Under the pieces are notes generated by a model, which made no database searches, had not been told where the DNA came from, and was given only the letters and a program-made list of their open reading frames with translations. Shown piece after piece: positions 10,688 through 19,539 of a DNA stretch of 64,000 nt. The translations under genes were made by a program, and so were the position numbers. The DNA is from Hymenopellis radicata. Taxonomy: Eukaryota > Basidiomycota > Agaricomycetes > Agaricales > Physalacriaceae. Location: positions 806,001 to 870,000 of the forward strand of contig JADNRX010000001.1 of assembly GCA_015501595.1 (NCBI GenBank), given 5' to 3'. Positions within the stretch are counted from its first letter, which is position 1, and every line of letters starts with the position of its first letter.

Positions 10688-11685
10688 ATGGGCTTCTCAG
10701 GGTACGACAAATACCGCCTTACATTCGCTTCTTACTCTTGACCAGTCTTGCTCGCTGGGATAATGCACCAAGCGATGGTCTCAATTCAATAAAAGAAAAC
10801 ATTCTATTAAACCATGGGGTAAGTTTATTTCTCTCCACACGAAGTTCTCAACTTAACCTAGAATAGGGCATCGTGCTCGGAAAATGGTCATTATCCGTAT
10901 TAGCTTACAGATCCAACCTCTCGCAGATGGATGCGTCTCACTTCCTGAACTCTGAACGCTCCATGTTTGCTTTGACTATGAACGACAATGTCTTCGTGCT
11001 CATTGAAGACCCTGGCGCACCAAACCACACAGAGGTAGACACTCAGGGTCCACCTCCAACCCATTTTCGCAGCAACTATTTGACTCTCAGTCCTCCGGGC
11101 GCACTTGAGCATCTGCTTAAGCAGCTGAAAGCTCGCTGGACTCCCGTCCGGCAATCGAATAATACACAGAGAGGACAACAGGTTATTATAGAGGGTCAAG
11201 TATTCGGCATAGGAACAGACTGGATAGTGCGCGCCGGTCATGTCTATCTAGCTGGTGGTGCTCTCAACGGTATGCTTCTGGAAGTCAGTGTTTGTCGCTC
11301 TCCATCGATGCACGCACTTATACCATTTCAGGCGGAATATCTTCCAATACCTGTAATACCCTCACACTCTCTAGCCCCAGATGGCGGCTCCGATCTAATC
11401 AAAAACTTCATCTTGTCGGTTCTGCCAAACATTCCGGGTGCAAGAACCGGAGCCATAGCGATAAATGAGGCGATGTGGGAGCATGTGTTATGGAATCGAG
11501 AGGAAGAGGCTAAGCGTGCTGCCCAGCGCCCAAGCGAAGAAAATCCGGAAGATCCAGATGACATCTACGTGTATGGCGACGAGGATATTCCCACATTTCA
11601 ACCAGGTGACTGGACTGGAATTGAGCGGGATAGACGGTCTGCGTTCCTAATCATCAGCACTTTGAAATCGGAGGGTATACTGTAG
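10688..11685 (+). CDS. MED20: Mediator complex subunit 20
   Basis: Head-module subunit of Mediator, bridging activators and RNA polymerase II. Modelled exons: 10688-10701, 10746-10818, 10867-11283, 11332-11685. The first two exons join to read M-G-F-S-G-L-A-R-W-D-N-A-P, the hallmark MED20 N-terminus, then G-K-W-S-L-S-V-L-A-Y-R-S. Further family blocks are I-G-T-D-W-I-V-R-A-G and G-M-L-L-E-A-E-Y-L-P. The intron 11284-11331 is 48 nt, divisible by three and without a stop, so retention would add 16 residues. The C-terminus has an acidic segment (N-P-E-D-P-D-D-I-Y) before W-T-G-I-E-R-D-R-R-S. It is divergent from ORC4 and convergent with the glycosyltransferase gene. Confidence 0.92.
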
Positions 11686-11866
11686 CTTCGCATGTATGGA
11701 GGGGCGAAGACGATTGGTAAAAACTACAGAAGTTTGACAATAGGCGGATCGTGAAGTACAAGGTACGGAGGGGTCATAACACTGACAGTGTAGAAATCTT
11801 CTAAGGCGAATAAACATGAGCAAGCCAACTTAGATGAGGGCCGCAAGCCTAGATGCAATAATTCAA

Positions 11867-13377
11867 TCACGTTCTGTGTATGAACGAGTCTACAATCTTT
11901 ACCGCTTTCGCAAGCTCCTCCACTGAATCCGCAATGATCTGAATCGGATCATATGTTTGCATCTCCTTCTCAATCTCTAGGGCGCGTGCTTTGTACTTCG
12001 GGTGCTCCAACACCTCCCTAACCGCTGTCCTAACCTGCTCAGGGGAAGGCCTGTCTGTCTTGAGATTCACGCCTACACCCGCCCATTCCGCGCGCGCAGC
12101 GACCTCCGGCTTGTCCTCCGTTGTTCCTCCGATAACAATTGGAACACCGTGTGACATGGAATGCTGGAAGCCACCATAGCCGCCGTTCGTCACGAACACG
12201 TCGATGTGTTCAAGTAAATCATCGTATGGGATATAATCTCCGACGTACGCATTGTTGGGAACGACGAAATCAGAGGGTAAAGATGCGCCATGTTTTCTTT
12301 TTTTGGATGTACGCTGTCAGGGCGTAGCCCTGACTAAATTCGTTAACCGATATCACCGGTCTTCGAACTTCGTAGTGGAGAGAGGGGAGGCGTCGGTCAA
12401 AATGCGTTACCGCACACGGTTGATGCGCCATGTTTTCCCAAGACCGCAATGGTTATCACGTCGCCTACATCAGCGAACGCTGTGAGAGTCGGCACGACGA
12501 GTTGCGTGTAGTCAAGCTGGACGGTGCCCTGTGCTACGGCTACAATGCGCTTCCTCTCTGGGTTGGTAATGATTGTCTTCCACCACTCTGGTATTTGCAC
12601 TTCCTTGCCGCGGTATCGATGTCCGCGTGGCAGACCACCGGCGAAACGGATAGAGTCTGGCGCATCGCTTCGCGGGTACTCGAGACTTGGAACGCACATT
12701 TGCAGGAAGCGATCCACATTGAATATCAACGCGTCGAAGACGTTGTGTTGGGTTTCCTTCGTTCCGCCCAACGTACCCAAGATGCGGTGAAACTCATTTC
12801 TCGGCAAGGCCGTAGCGACTTCGTTCCAGTGCGCGCGCAGGTCGGTGTAGCTCTCCCATTCTTCAGGTGTGGTGGGTGGTGAAAGACCAGGCCCGAAAGG
12901 CGCGAGATCTTCGCTGGAGAGCATCATAGGGAGGATTCCAACGACAATGGTCGCGTCAGGGCGGAGGCCAGGCGCCCCGAAGGTAGTGGCAAGGGGACCT
13001 AAGAAGGAGCATTCGTTGACTAAGACGATAGGTCGGGAAGGATCTTTGTCACGGAGTGATCGTAGGATGTGCTGCATGCCCTCATGCTGGTCAGGAAGGG
13101 CCTTGACGAAAACCTCGGTGACTACTTCTGCAAACATCTCCGGTCCTGGCTTGGGCAATAATTTGGGGTGGTTGAAGTCGAGGTCATTGAGATGACCGCC
13201 AAGCGCCACAAAGGTAGCTCCCATCTCCTCAGCGCTCTCGCGATATCGGGGTCCGGTGAGGATGGTCACCTCGTAACCTCGTTGAATAAGACCATTCGCG
13301 ATGGCGCGCATCGGAGCGTAATGTCCCATAGCGGGCATCGACGTGAGGAGAACGAAAGGTTTGGATATTTGGGCCAT
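11867..13377 (-). pseudogene. UDP-glycosyltransferase (GT1), disrupted by SINE-like insertion
   Basis: A GT1/MGT-like glycosyltransferase that would transfer sugar from a UDP-sugar to a small acceptor. Start ATG at 13377-13375 opens M-A-Q-I-S-K-P-F-V-L-L-T-S and the acceptor-binding G-H-Y-A-P-M-R-A-I-A-N-G-L motif. The N-terminal half runs intact to about 12438. The C-terminal donor-binding half at 11867-12297 has F-V-T-N-G-G-Y-G-G-F-Q-H-S and H-G-V-P-I-V-I-G-G, matching the nucleotide-sugar signature. Between them a 124-bp insertion plus a 16-bp duplication brings a TGA five codons in. No splice choice I tried removes the insert and restores the frame. Without it, K-H-G-A-S joins directly to L-P-S-D-F. 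This copy should make only a truncated product lacking the donor site. Confidence 0.88.
12298..12421 (-). mobile_element. SINE-like retroposon in the glycosyltransferase gene
   Basis: A 124-bp insert flanked by perfect 16-bp direct repeats (GATGCGCCATGTTTTC) at 12282-12297 and 12422-12437. On the minus strand it ends in a run of seven A residues abutting the duplication, as expected for target-primed reverse transcription. About 60 bp into it lies AGTTCGAAGACC, close to a Pol III B box, and the start (GCGGTAACGC) resembles a tRNA D-arm region. It encodes nothing. A tRNA-derived SINE is the best explanation; the parent tRNA is not identified. Confidence 0.8.
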
Positions 13378-13808
13378 GGTAAACTGGGAGGAGGAGAGAA
13401 CGGGATCGAGTTTCAAAGAGAGAGTATTTATGGGTGCCTCCTACTCTATTGCCTTCTCCTCGGAAAGTTCTTAGTTGGTGATCGTGGTGAATAGAGATGA
13501 TCAAGTTTCGCGTTAAGCCCCTCGTACCTGCCCCCTCGAAAAACACACACTACTCACCCATCAGACGAGTCTCAAAAGGTGAACGTAGGGCACTAACTGG
13601 TCGTGGTGGTACTCCAACAAGGCAATGACTGTCTCGCAATGCTGTTGATCAGTAATCAGCTTTTTCCATGCTCCACACCATGTGAATTAGGTTGAGTGGA
13701 GTCGTTCATAGCCACGTTAAAATGTCTTCGCTCGTTCCGACCTCGTAGGACAACAATGATGATGGCCAGGCTTCAGTTGATCTGTGAATGAACAGGATGA
13801 GAGAATCT
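13378..13808. other. Intergenic between glycosyltransferase and LTR element
   Basis: This stretch should hold the glycosyltransferase promoter. I see no convincing ORF or repeat apart from the start of the LTR element's target duplication at its right edge. Confidence 0.5.
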
Positions 13809-13813
13809 GACCA

Positions 13814-14029
13814 TGTAAGCCGTAGATACACTGTCGAGATCCGGAAGGTCCGAGAGAACACGAATAGCAATATAATTGAGTCCAAATGGGACCACGGGGA
13901 CCCGTCGAGTGTAAGAACGGATAGTAAACAAAGCCAATAGTCGTAGTATGAGTGTAAGTAAGGATCGCGGACACGCGATCAACATAAGGTCCGTGCACAT
14001 AATGTCCATATCGGGAAATGCCCCTTACA
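13814..14029 (-). repeat. 3' LTR (216 bp)
   Basis: Element-sense LTR begins TGTAAGGGGCATTTC and ends CTACGGCTTACA, giving the standard TG...CA termini extended to TGTAAG/CTTACA. ORFs called inside it are duplicated in the other LTR and are not genes. Confidence 0.92.
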
Positions 14030-14038
14030 TTCTCCCCC

Positions 14039-16555
14039 TCAAGACCAAGTCATCGACGAAGGTCTTGACCCAAAGACGCTATTCCGACTCGGTGGACGAT
14101 GGTTCGAGGGGCACATTTCCTGACGCACCCCCCAGATCCGCGAATGTAGCCGTAGTGTCTGCCACCACCACATCCTTCCGTCCTCGGTCTTTGCTTGTTG
14201 CGCCTTGTCTCCAGGATCCTTTTGGCGCGTCAACACTCTGCGCCATCGATAAAGTGCCCGGCCACTTGCTGGCCATTCAAGTGCATCCCTCTTCACTCTA
14301 TAGATTTTTGTCTGCAGGTCGGCGATGTTCATAGCCATCGCTCGATTCACAATCTCTTCAACATCTTCAATTGTTATCCCATCCTCAGGACCCAGCAAGA
14401 CCGGCAAGTGCTGACTGAGCCCTGGAGGTGTAGATTCACTTGATTCGCCACTCTCAGTTTTCCCGAAGAGCGGAGCCGCACGATCTTCCCAACCTTGGTT
14501 GTATACCCGAGGCGGGGACTGTTGGTTCCGCGGTTTCTCCTTTAGGTGAGCGTATCGCTCCCCCTCAGCAGAAGCCCCGTCCCTGCCCTTCTTATCTGAC
14601 ATTGCGTACTTCCTAGGAATAGACTGGCTGGGCCTTGGCTTTGTCGGAACAACTAGACCCTCCAGCTTCTTCTTTGGTTGAACGCTTGCCGAACACTGTC
14701 TGGCAATCTCCGGCAGCTCTTCCTTCTCTAGTAGAGTAGGCATAGACTGTTTGACCTTCACATAGCCATGTTCAATCGTAACAGGCTTGTCAGGCTCAAA
14801 AAAGTGTAAGAGGTGGTTTCTCTCAGAACTAAGCAAGTACATGACCGTGGAATGGTCACTCTGACCATCACCGTCATCTTCTCCATTACCTGCTCTCAGA
14901 GGTGGTATCCCACCCCCAGGACCAGGCATATCACAGTCTGGATTGACTGATCCCTGTTCAGGATCAGCACCCTCGCCGTCACTTCCCTCAGTACCACCAT
15001 CACTTGGATCCGGGTCTGGAGGTGGTAGCAGTGGTTGACGTCTCGGTGCCCCTTCAGACATGTTTGTCTTCTTGGGTGAGGCGGTCTCCTTGCCAGCCAA
15101 TATGTGAATACTCGTGTGGCGCGGCCCCTGGACTGGCTCCGGCACTTGAGTCTTGATCCCCTTCAATACTGGGATCTCAACATCATCCTCCACCAACGCA
15201 CTACGTTGTTCGAATACGTCATGTCGTCCGAGCACGTCTGATAGTGGTGCGGGCGGCTTCTCTGGCATTAGCGTCTGCACATCAATGTGCGCCTCGTCAA
15301 CCTCCCGATTGTCTAATGGCGCCACATCGTTGTGCTTGGCACATGCTGCTTCTGCTGCCGGTTCCCTCTTTCTCATCTTGTGCTCCAAAATGGTCTCAGG
15401 CTCCTTCTGAGTCTGTACCACTGGGGCTACAGGAACAACCGGATCAGTGTATTCCAGCCTTGGCTCATCCTTGCCCACCCACTCCTCAATCTCCCGGGTA
15501 GGCGACGGATATCGCTCAAGAAATGGCGCACACCGCACATCATCCAGGTCAGGAATTCTCACTTGGATGGTCGGTTTAGAAGGAATACAGCCCATCGTGT
15601 AACCATTCTTTATTTCTAGGACCACATCCTGTTTGGGTACTGTAGTAACATTGTACATCAACATATGTCGGTCATAAATCATCTGTAAAACACCACATTC
15701 GAACACGTCCTGATACCACGCCCGCAACAAAGCAGAACAGCGCGCTGTCCGACCTGAAGACCGTGAAGCAGTCGACGATGATGACGCCGGGCGAACACTC
15801 GCCGGCATCTCCGTCTTTGAGCATTCCATCGCCCTGATACGACGCGCGCACTGCAAGTCTGACTCATCATCCTGTCGAGGAAGAGCCAGATATTGCTGGA
15901 CCGTGTCCATCGTCTGGTCAAAACTGGTATTTGGGTCAGCCAAGCCACCTCGCGCAGCATGGCCGCGATATGACTCGACATACCTCTCGAGGTGTGTCGT
16001 AACCTGCAATGGCAAAGCAGGTGTTCGACGCCCCTCACGTACGTTGGCCTCAAAGCAGGCAACGTTCGCAGGAGTATCTTTCGCTCCGTCAGATACGATG
16101 GCCCGCGGACTGACACTTGCTTTCGCTCGTGCTGCCCCAGGATCGTCTGACTGACGAGTTGGCGTGTTCATCGCATCAGACCGGCTATCCGGCGATAGAT
16201 GGTAGTCGCCTCGAGCCTGCCGCATAGGTATGAACTTGGGCGGCGGGCTCGAGACGATGTGGGTTGGAGAAGGCGGCAGTCCCGACTGGAACCGCGCCGG
16301 CTCGGTCGACGTGATCGGGGGCTGGAAGGCCTGTGCACCTCCAGCATCATCCGCGTCGTCCAAGCTAGTGGGTAGCGGGACATCCCCAGCTGTATGGGGC
16401 TGTCGTCGCCGTGTGCGCTGCGGCAGGTCGCTCTCCGTGAAGGCGGGAGGTTCCTTTCGCACGCGTGCCGACTGTCGCGACACATGTGAGGGTGCCGACT
16501 GTCTCGACACCTGAGTCGGCGCCGACTGTTTCGACGCGCGAGAGATTTCACTCAT
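14039..16555 (-). CDS. Gag-like protein of the LTR retrotransposon
   Basis: A single 838-residue ORF filling the element. The N-terminus has a tandem repeat of S-R-Q-S-A-P motifs (residues about 8-30), followed by Pro/Ser-rich low-complexity sequence. The middle has a helical, gag-capsid-like stretch (D-T-V-Q-Q-Y-L-A-L-P, then C-A-R-R-I-R-A-M-E). Acidic and Gly-rich segments follow near 14880-15000 and a basic/Trp-containing C-terminus. No CCHC zinc knuckle, Asp protease triad or polymerase motif is visible. The gag role is inferred from position; the protein itself is not recognised. Confidence 0.65.
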   Translation of the reverse strand: MSEISRASKQSAPTQVSRQSAPSHVSRQSARVRKEPPAFTESDLPQRTRRRQPHTAGDVPLPTSLDDADDAGGAQAFQPPITSTEPARFQSGLPPSPTHIVSSPPPKFIPMRQARGDYHLSPDSRSDAMNTPTRQSDDPGAARAKASVSPRAIVSDGAKDTPANVACFEANVREGRRTPALPLQVTTHLERYVESYRGHAARGGLADPNTSFDQTMDTVQQYLALPRQDDESDLQCARRIRAMECSKTEMPASVRPASSSSTASRSSGRTARCSALLRAWYQDVFECGVLQMIYDRHMLMYNVTTVPKQDVVLEIKNGYTMGCIPSKPTIQVRIPDLDDVRCAPFLERYPSPTREIEEWVGKDEPRLEYTDPVVPVAPVVQTQKEPETILEHKMRKREPAAEAACAKHNDVAPLDNREVDEAHIDVQTLMPEKPPAPLSDVLGRHDVFEQRSALVEDDVEIPVLKGIKTQVPEPVQGPRHTSIHILAGKETASPKKTNMSEGAPRRQPLLPPPDPDPSDGGTEGSDGEGADPEQGSVNPDCDMPGPGGGIPPLRAGNGEDDGDGQSDHSTVMYLLSSERNHLLHFFEPDKPVTIEHGYVKVKQSMPTLLEKEELPEIARQCSASVQPKKKLEGLVVPTKPRPSQSIPRKYAMSDKKGRDGASAEGERYAHLKEKPRNQQSPPRVYNQGWEDRAAPLFGKTESGESSESTPPGLSQHLPVLLGPEDGITIEDVEEIVNRAMAMNIADLQTKIYRVKRDALEWPASGRALYRWRRVLTRQKDPGDKAQQAKTEDGRMWWWQTLRLHSRIWGVRQEMCPSNHRPPSRNSVFGSRPSSMTWS

Positions 16556-16816
16556 GGTCGTAGCCTAGAGCGTCGACGAGAGTGGGGGAAATGGGGGAGC
16601 GCTGGCGTCCTTTGACAACCAACGTGGAGAATGGGCGACGGCGACTGACTCGCCGACGTCCGTGGGGGGCTAAAAAAAATTTTCAGCAGTAACAAATGGT
16701 GTCTAACACACCTCTATAGAATGGAGACCTGTCGTCTCCAAGCACGGCAGCTTCGGCCTGTTGTCGAAGCTTTTTGCGCTCCCTGTTGGACGCAACGTGT
16801 TGCGTGTTCAAAAAAG

Positions 16817-17033
16817 TGTAAGCCGTAGATACACTGTCGAGATCCGGAGGGTCCGAGAGAACACGAATAGCAATATAATTGAGTCCAAATGGGACCACGG
16901 GGACCCGTCGAGTGTAAGAACGGATAGTAAACAAAGCCAATAGTCGTAGTATGAGTGTAAGTAAGGATCGCGGACACGCGATCAACATAAGGTCCGTGCA
17001 CATAATGTCCATATCGGGAAATGCCCCCTTACA
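16817..17033 (-). repeat. 5' LTR (217 bp)
   Basis: Near-identical to the copy at 13814-14029: one substitution (GGAGGG versus GGAAGG) and one extra C before the terminal TTACA. It lies upstream of the gag-like start codon in element orientation. Confidence 0.92.
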
Positions 17034-17038
17034 GACCA

Positions 17039-17453
17039 GCTTACTTCGGACTTGAGAAAGTCGCGGGTAGACCAGAAGATCATTAATCTAATCGCGGACT
17101 TGAAGTTGAGAGCGCGAACTGAGTTCTTCCAGATATCATACTTTTTCATTGACTTCGAGACAGAGCGTCACTATCTAGCGGCGGGCCCGTTTCTAGATGC
17201 GACTTCAGCTGGCGCGTCGGGGCAGGACAGGACCCCACCCGATTCCGACTAATTATACTCCAGGTTTCGCGACAACTCGTCGAGAAAAATCTAATTGCAA
17301 GCCCTGGTTACAGCGCCGACGTTGAATGTAGCCAGCGTAATGCTTGGCGTCGGTTCGTTGGGTAGTCTTATGCCATCTATCCCATTTGAATGCCCGAACT
17401 ACAGTACAAAATGCACAACCTCTGAGGGTCTCCGCTTGCAAAAAAAAGATAAT
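17039..17453. other. Intergenic, no gene seen
   Basis: The sequence between the LTR element and the Egh16-like gene's stop holds only short non-overlapping ORFs. It should contain the Egh16-like 3' UTR; nothing else is supported. Confidence 0.5.
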
Positions 17454-19235
17454 CTAGTTCTCAGAACGCGCCAATCGCTCATATCGACGCTCAGCGATGA
17501 TTGCACGACCATTCCTGTTGCGCCCCCCAGCGTTCTTACGATTGCCTTCTAAAAATGGTGATGAGAAGTTGCTCCAGACGAAGAGATAAAAATGCGTACT
17601 ACCGGTTGTTGTGGAAGCCGTAGTTGTGGCAGCCGCAGCCGTAGCAGCAGTGGCAGTAGCAGCACCAGCAGCACTGAAAAAATTCAAGTCAGAAAAACAC
17701 GACAGGTCGAAAGAATTTTACGCACGCTGGGGTTGCTTCGACCAAGGCACCGAGCAGAGAGGAAACCACCGCCAAGTCGGGTGAACCAACGCCGGCATTA
17801 CCAGCGTTGACTGTTGCAAGGCTACCATTAGCCGTAGAAACACGGGCGGCCTTGCTGTATTATGCTTTCAGTAATCTTCCGGCGAAGAAAAACTCCAGAC
17901 ACTCACTTCGCGGCTTCAGTGTCAGCTGCTGCAAATTTGCCATCGGCGGTGATAGTGCTGGCATCAGAATTGGCCAAAACTTCTAGGGCAGACTCGATAG
18001 CCAGCTGAACAGCCTTCTTGAGATCGACGGCTTGTTGAAGGGTCAAGACGGCCTGAAGAAAAGTGAATGAGTTTGACTGTGTGCAAGAGAAAGCAGAACA
18101 CGTACAGTGGACGCAGTGGTCGAATTTCCACCGAGGTCAGCGTTGTCATCTTGTCCGGCCAAAGCATCAATCGGGATCTTGTGGACCACAATTAAAGTCA
18201 TGGGCGACCAAAGAAAATAAGAAACGTACATCGATGGCAGTTCCGGTCGCAGTCTTCAAGTCCTCGATATCACTGAAAGTCAGACTGAGACGCTTGGCCA
18301 AGGCAGCAAGGCGCTCATTGCGGCGGATGATCTCTACGCTCTTCTCGGCCTCGCGACGGTTGTTGGCCTTATTCTTCTTGTTGCCCTTTGTCTTCGTGGT
18401 TGTGGCAGTGGTGGCTGTGGAAGCGGCGGCTGTGGAAGCGGCTGTGGAACCAGTGCCTTGTTGAACGGCCAAGCATCCACCGAAAGGTCCAGCACCGTTG
18501 GCTACGCTTCCGGGACCACCATTGGAAAGGCGAATGAGGCAGGCGTTTCCAGCAGTTCCACCGGTACAGGTAACGTTCGAAGGAACAACAGCAGTGAGAT
18601 CGGCATCGTTGGGTCCAGCACTACAAATATGGCGATTAGCTGGATAATAAATGAATCAATTTGGGGCGCGCACATTAAGAGACCGTTGACACCAGGAGGC
18701 TGAAGAGTGACCTCGGCGGGCTCCCAAGTTAAACCGGTGGCGTCAGCCTAGATGAGACATAGTTAGGACGGAAACTAGGAAGAAAGAGACTATCATACGT
18801 TCACCATAGCGAAGAAAGGTCCTCCGCCGTCAGCGTTGACCTGGTGTATGGACATGGTGATCGAGCCGTCAGCGTTCAAGGAAGGAAGGACCCCAGAGTT
18901 TGCGGCCTCCATCGCGGCCAGGTTTGTGGCAATGTTAACGCTACCGCCGGACAGAGTGGCACCTAACGAACGAGGATGAGACCAAACGAGATAAAGAAGA
19001 AAAGGGAAAACCCACCACAAGGGTCATCGACCAAGTTCTTGAGCACACTTGTGTCGACCTGGAAGTTTTGCTCGTCCGTCCCAGTACGGGGAGTGGAGCT
19101 GAGAACACCGAAGCCAGTCGTAACGACGCCGTTGGCGCCAGTAACAGCCTGGATGACAGCGTGGGCGTGCACACTGGGAACCAGACTGGCTGAGAGAGCA
19201 CCGAGAAGGGCGAAGACAAGTTTTGCGCCGGGCAT
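17454..19235 (-). CDS. Egh16-like secreted protein with basic tandem C-terminal modules
   Basis: Nine exons on the minus strand: 19235-19016, 18962-18799, 18747-18674, 18620-18230, 18177-18106, 18052-17907, 17854-17726, 17683-17603, 17548-17454. Start M-P-G-A-K-L-V-F-A-L-L-G gives a signal peptide ending at V-H-A-H-A-V. The body matches the Egh16-like family (gEgh16/MAS, PF11327): A-V-T-G-A-N-G-V, T-P-R-T-G-T-D, V-T-C-T-G-G-T and G-P-F-G-G-C-L-A-V. Relatives are secreted and expressed on host contact in plant pathogens; saprotrophs have them too. Unusually, the C-terminus carries two Ala/Thr-rich linkers, each followed by a similar basic block (G-N-K-K-N-K-A-N-N-R-R and G-N-R-K-N-A-G-G-R-N-R). 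A TATA-like TTATAAAG lies near 19490 on the minus strand. Confidence 0.83.
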
Positions 19236-19539
19236 TATGGGGGAGCGTGAATGGAACGATCAGGGAAGGGATGAAAGAAAACTAGTGACCAGTTAGTCGA
19301 TGCAGTGGATGGCGAAGGCCTCTCTACTCACGAAAGTGGGGCTGCCTGAGCCAGACGGTGAAGGTGCTGTAAAAATTTCGATAAGCATTGATGGGACTGG
19401 GAGGCAGAATTGACTCACAAAGCGAGAGAGGAGTGCTGCCTGAGCTGGGAAGATGGCTTCTTGTCAGAGCTAAGGCCAAGGCCGAGGCCTTTATAAGAGA
19501 AATCCAGACGGGACATTCCAGGGTCCCCTGGGGTAAACA

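Larger units (their letters stand above)
13814..17033 (-). mobile_element. Complete non-autonomous LTR retrotransposon
   Basis: A 3.2-kb element bounded by two direct LTRs and a 5-bp target duplication GACCA at 13809-13813 and 17034-17038. It lies on the minus strand: a polypurine tract GAGGGGGAGAA (complement of about 14031-14042) sits immediately inside the LTR at the low-coordinate end, which is therefore the 3' LTR. The only long ORF is a 838-residue gag-like protein; no protease, reverse transcriptase, RNase H or integrase is present. I could not identify a clear tRNA primer-binding site next to the 5' LTR. The LTRs differ at about two positions, so insertion is recent. Confidence 0.9.

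Noticed and set aside
13773..14009. Repeated small ORFs (M-D-I-M-C-T-D-L-M-L) near 13.8-14.0 and 16.7-17.0 kb
   Set aside because: Both lie in the LTRs and are identical because the LTRs are; no coding evidence.
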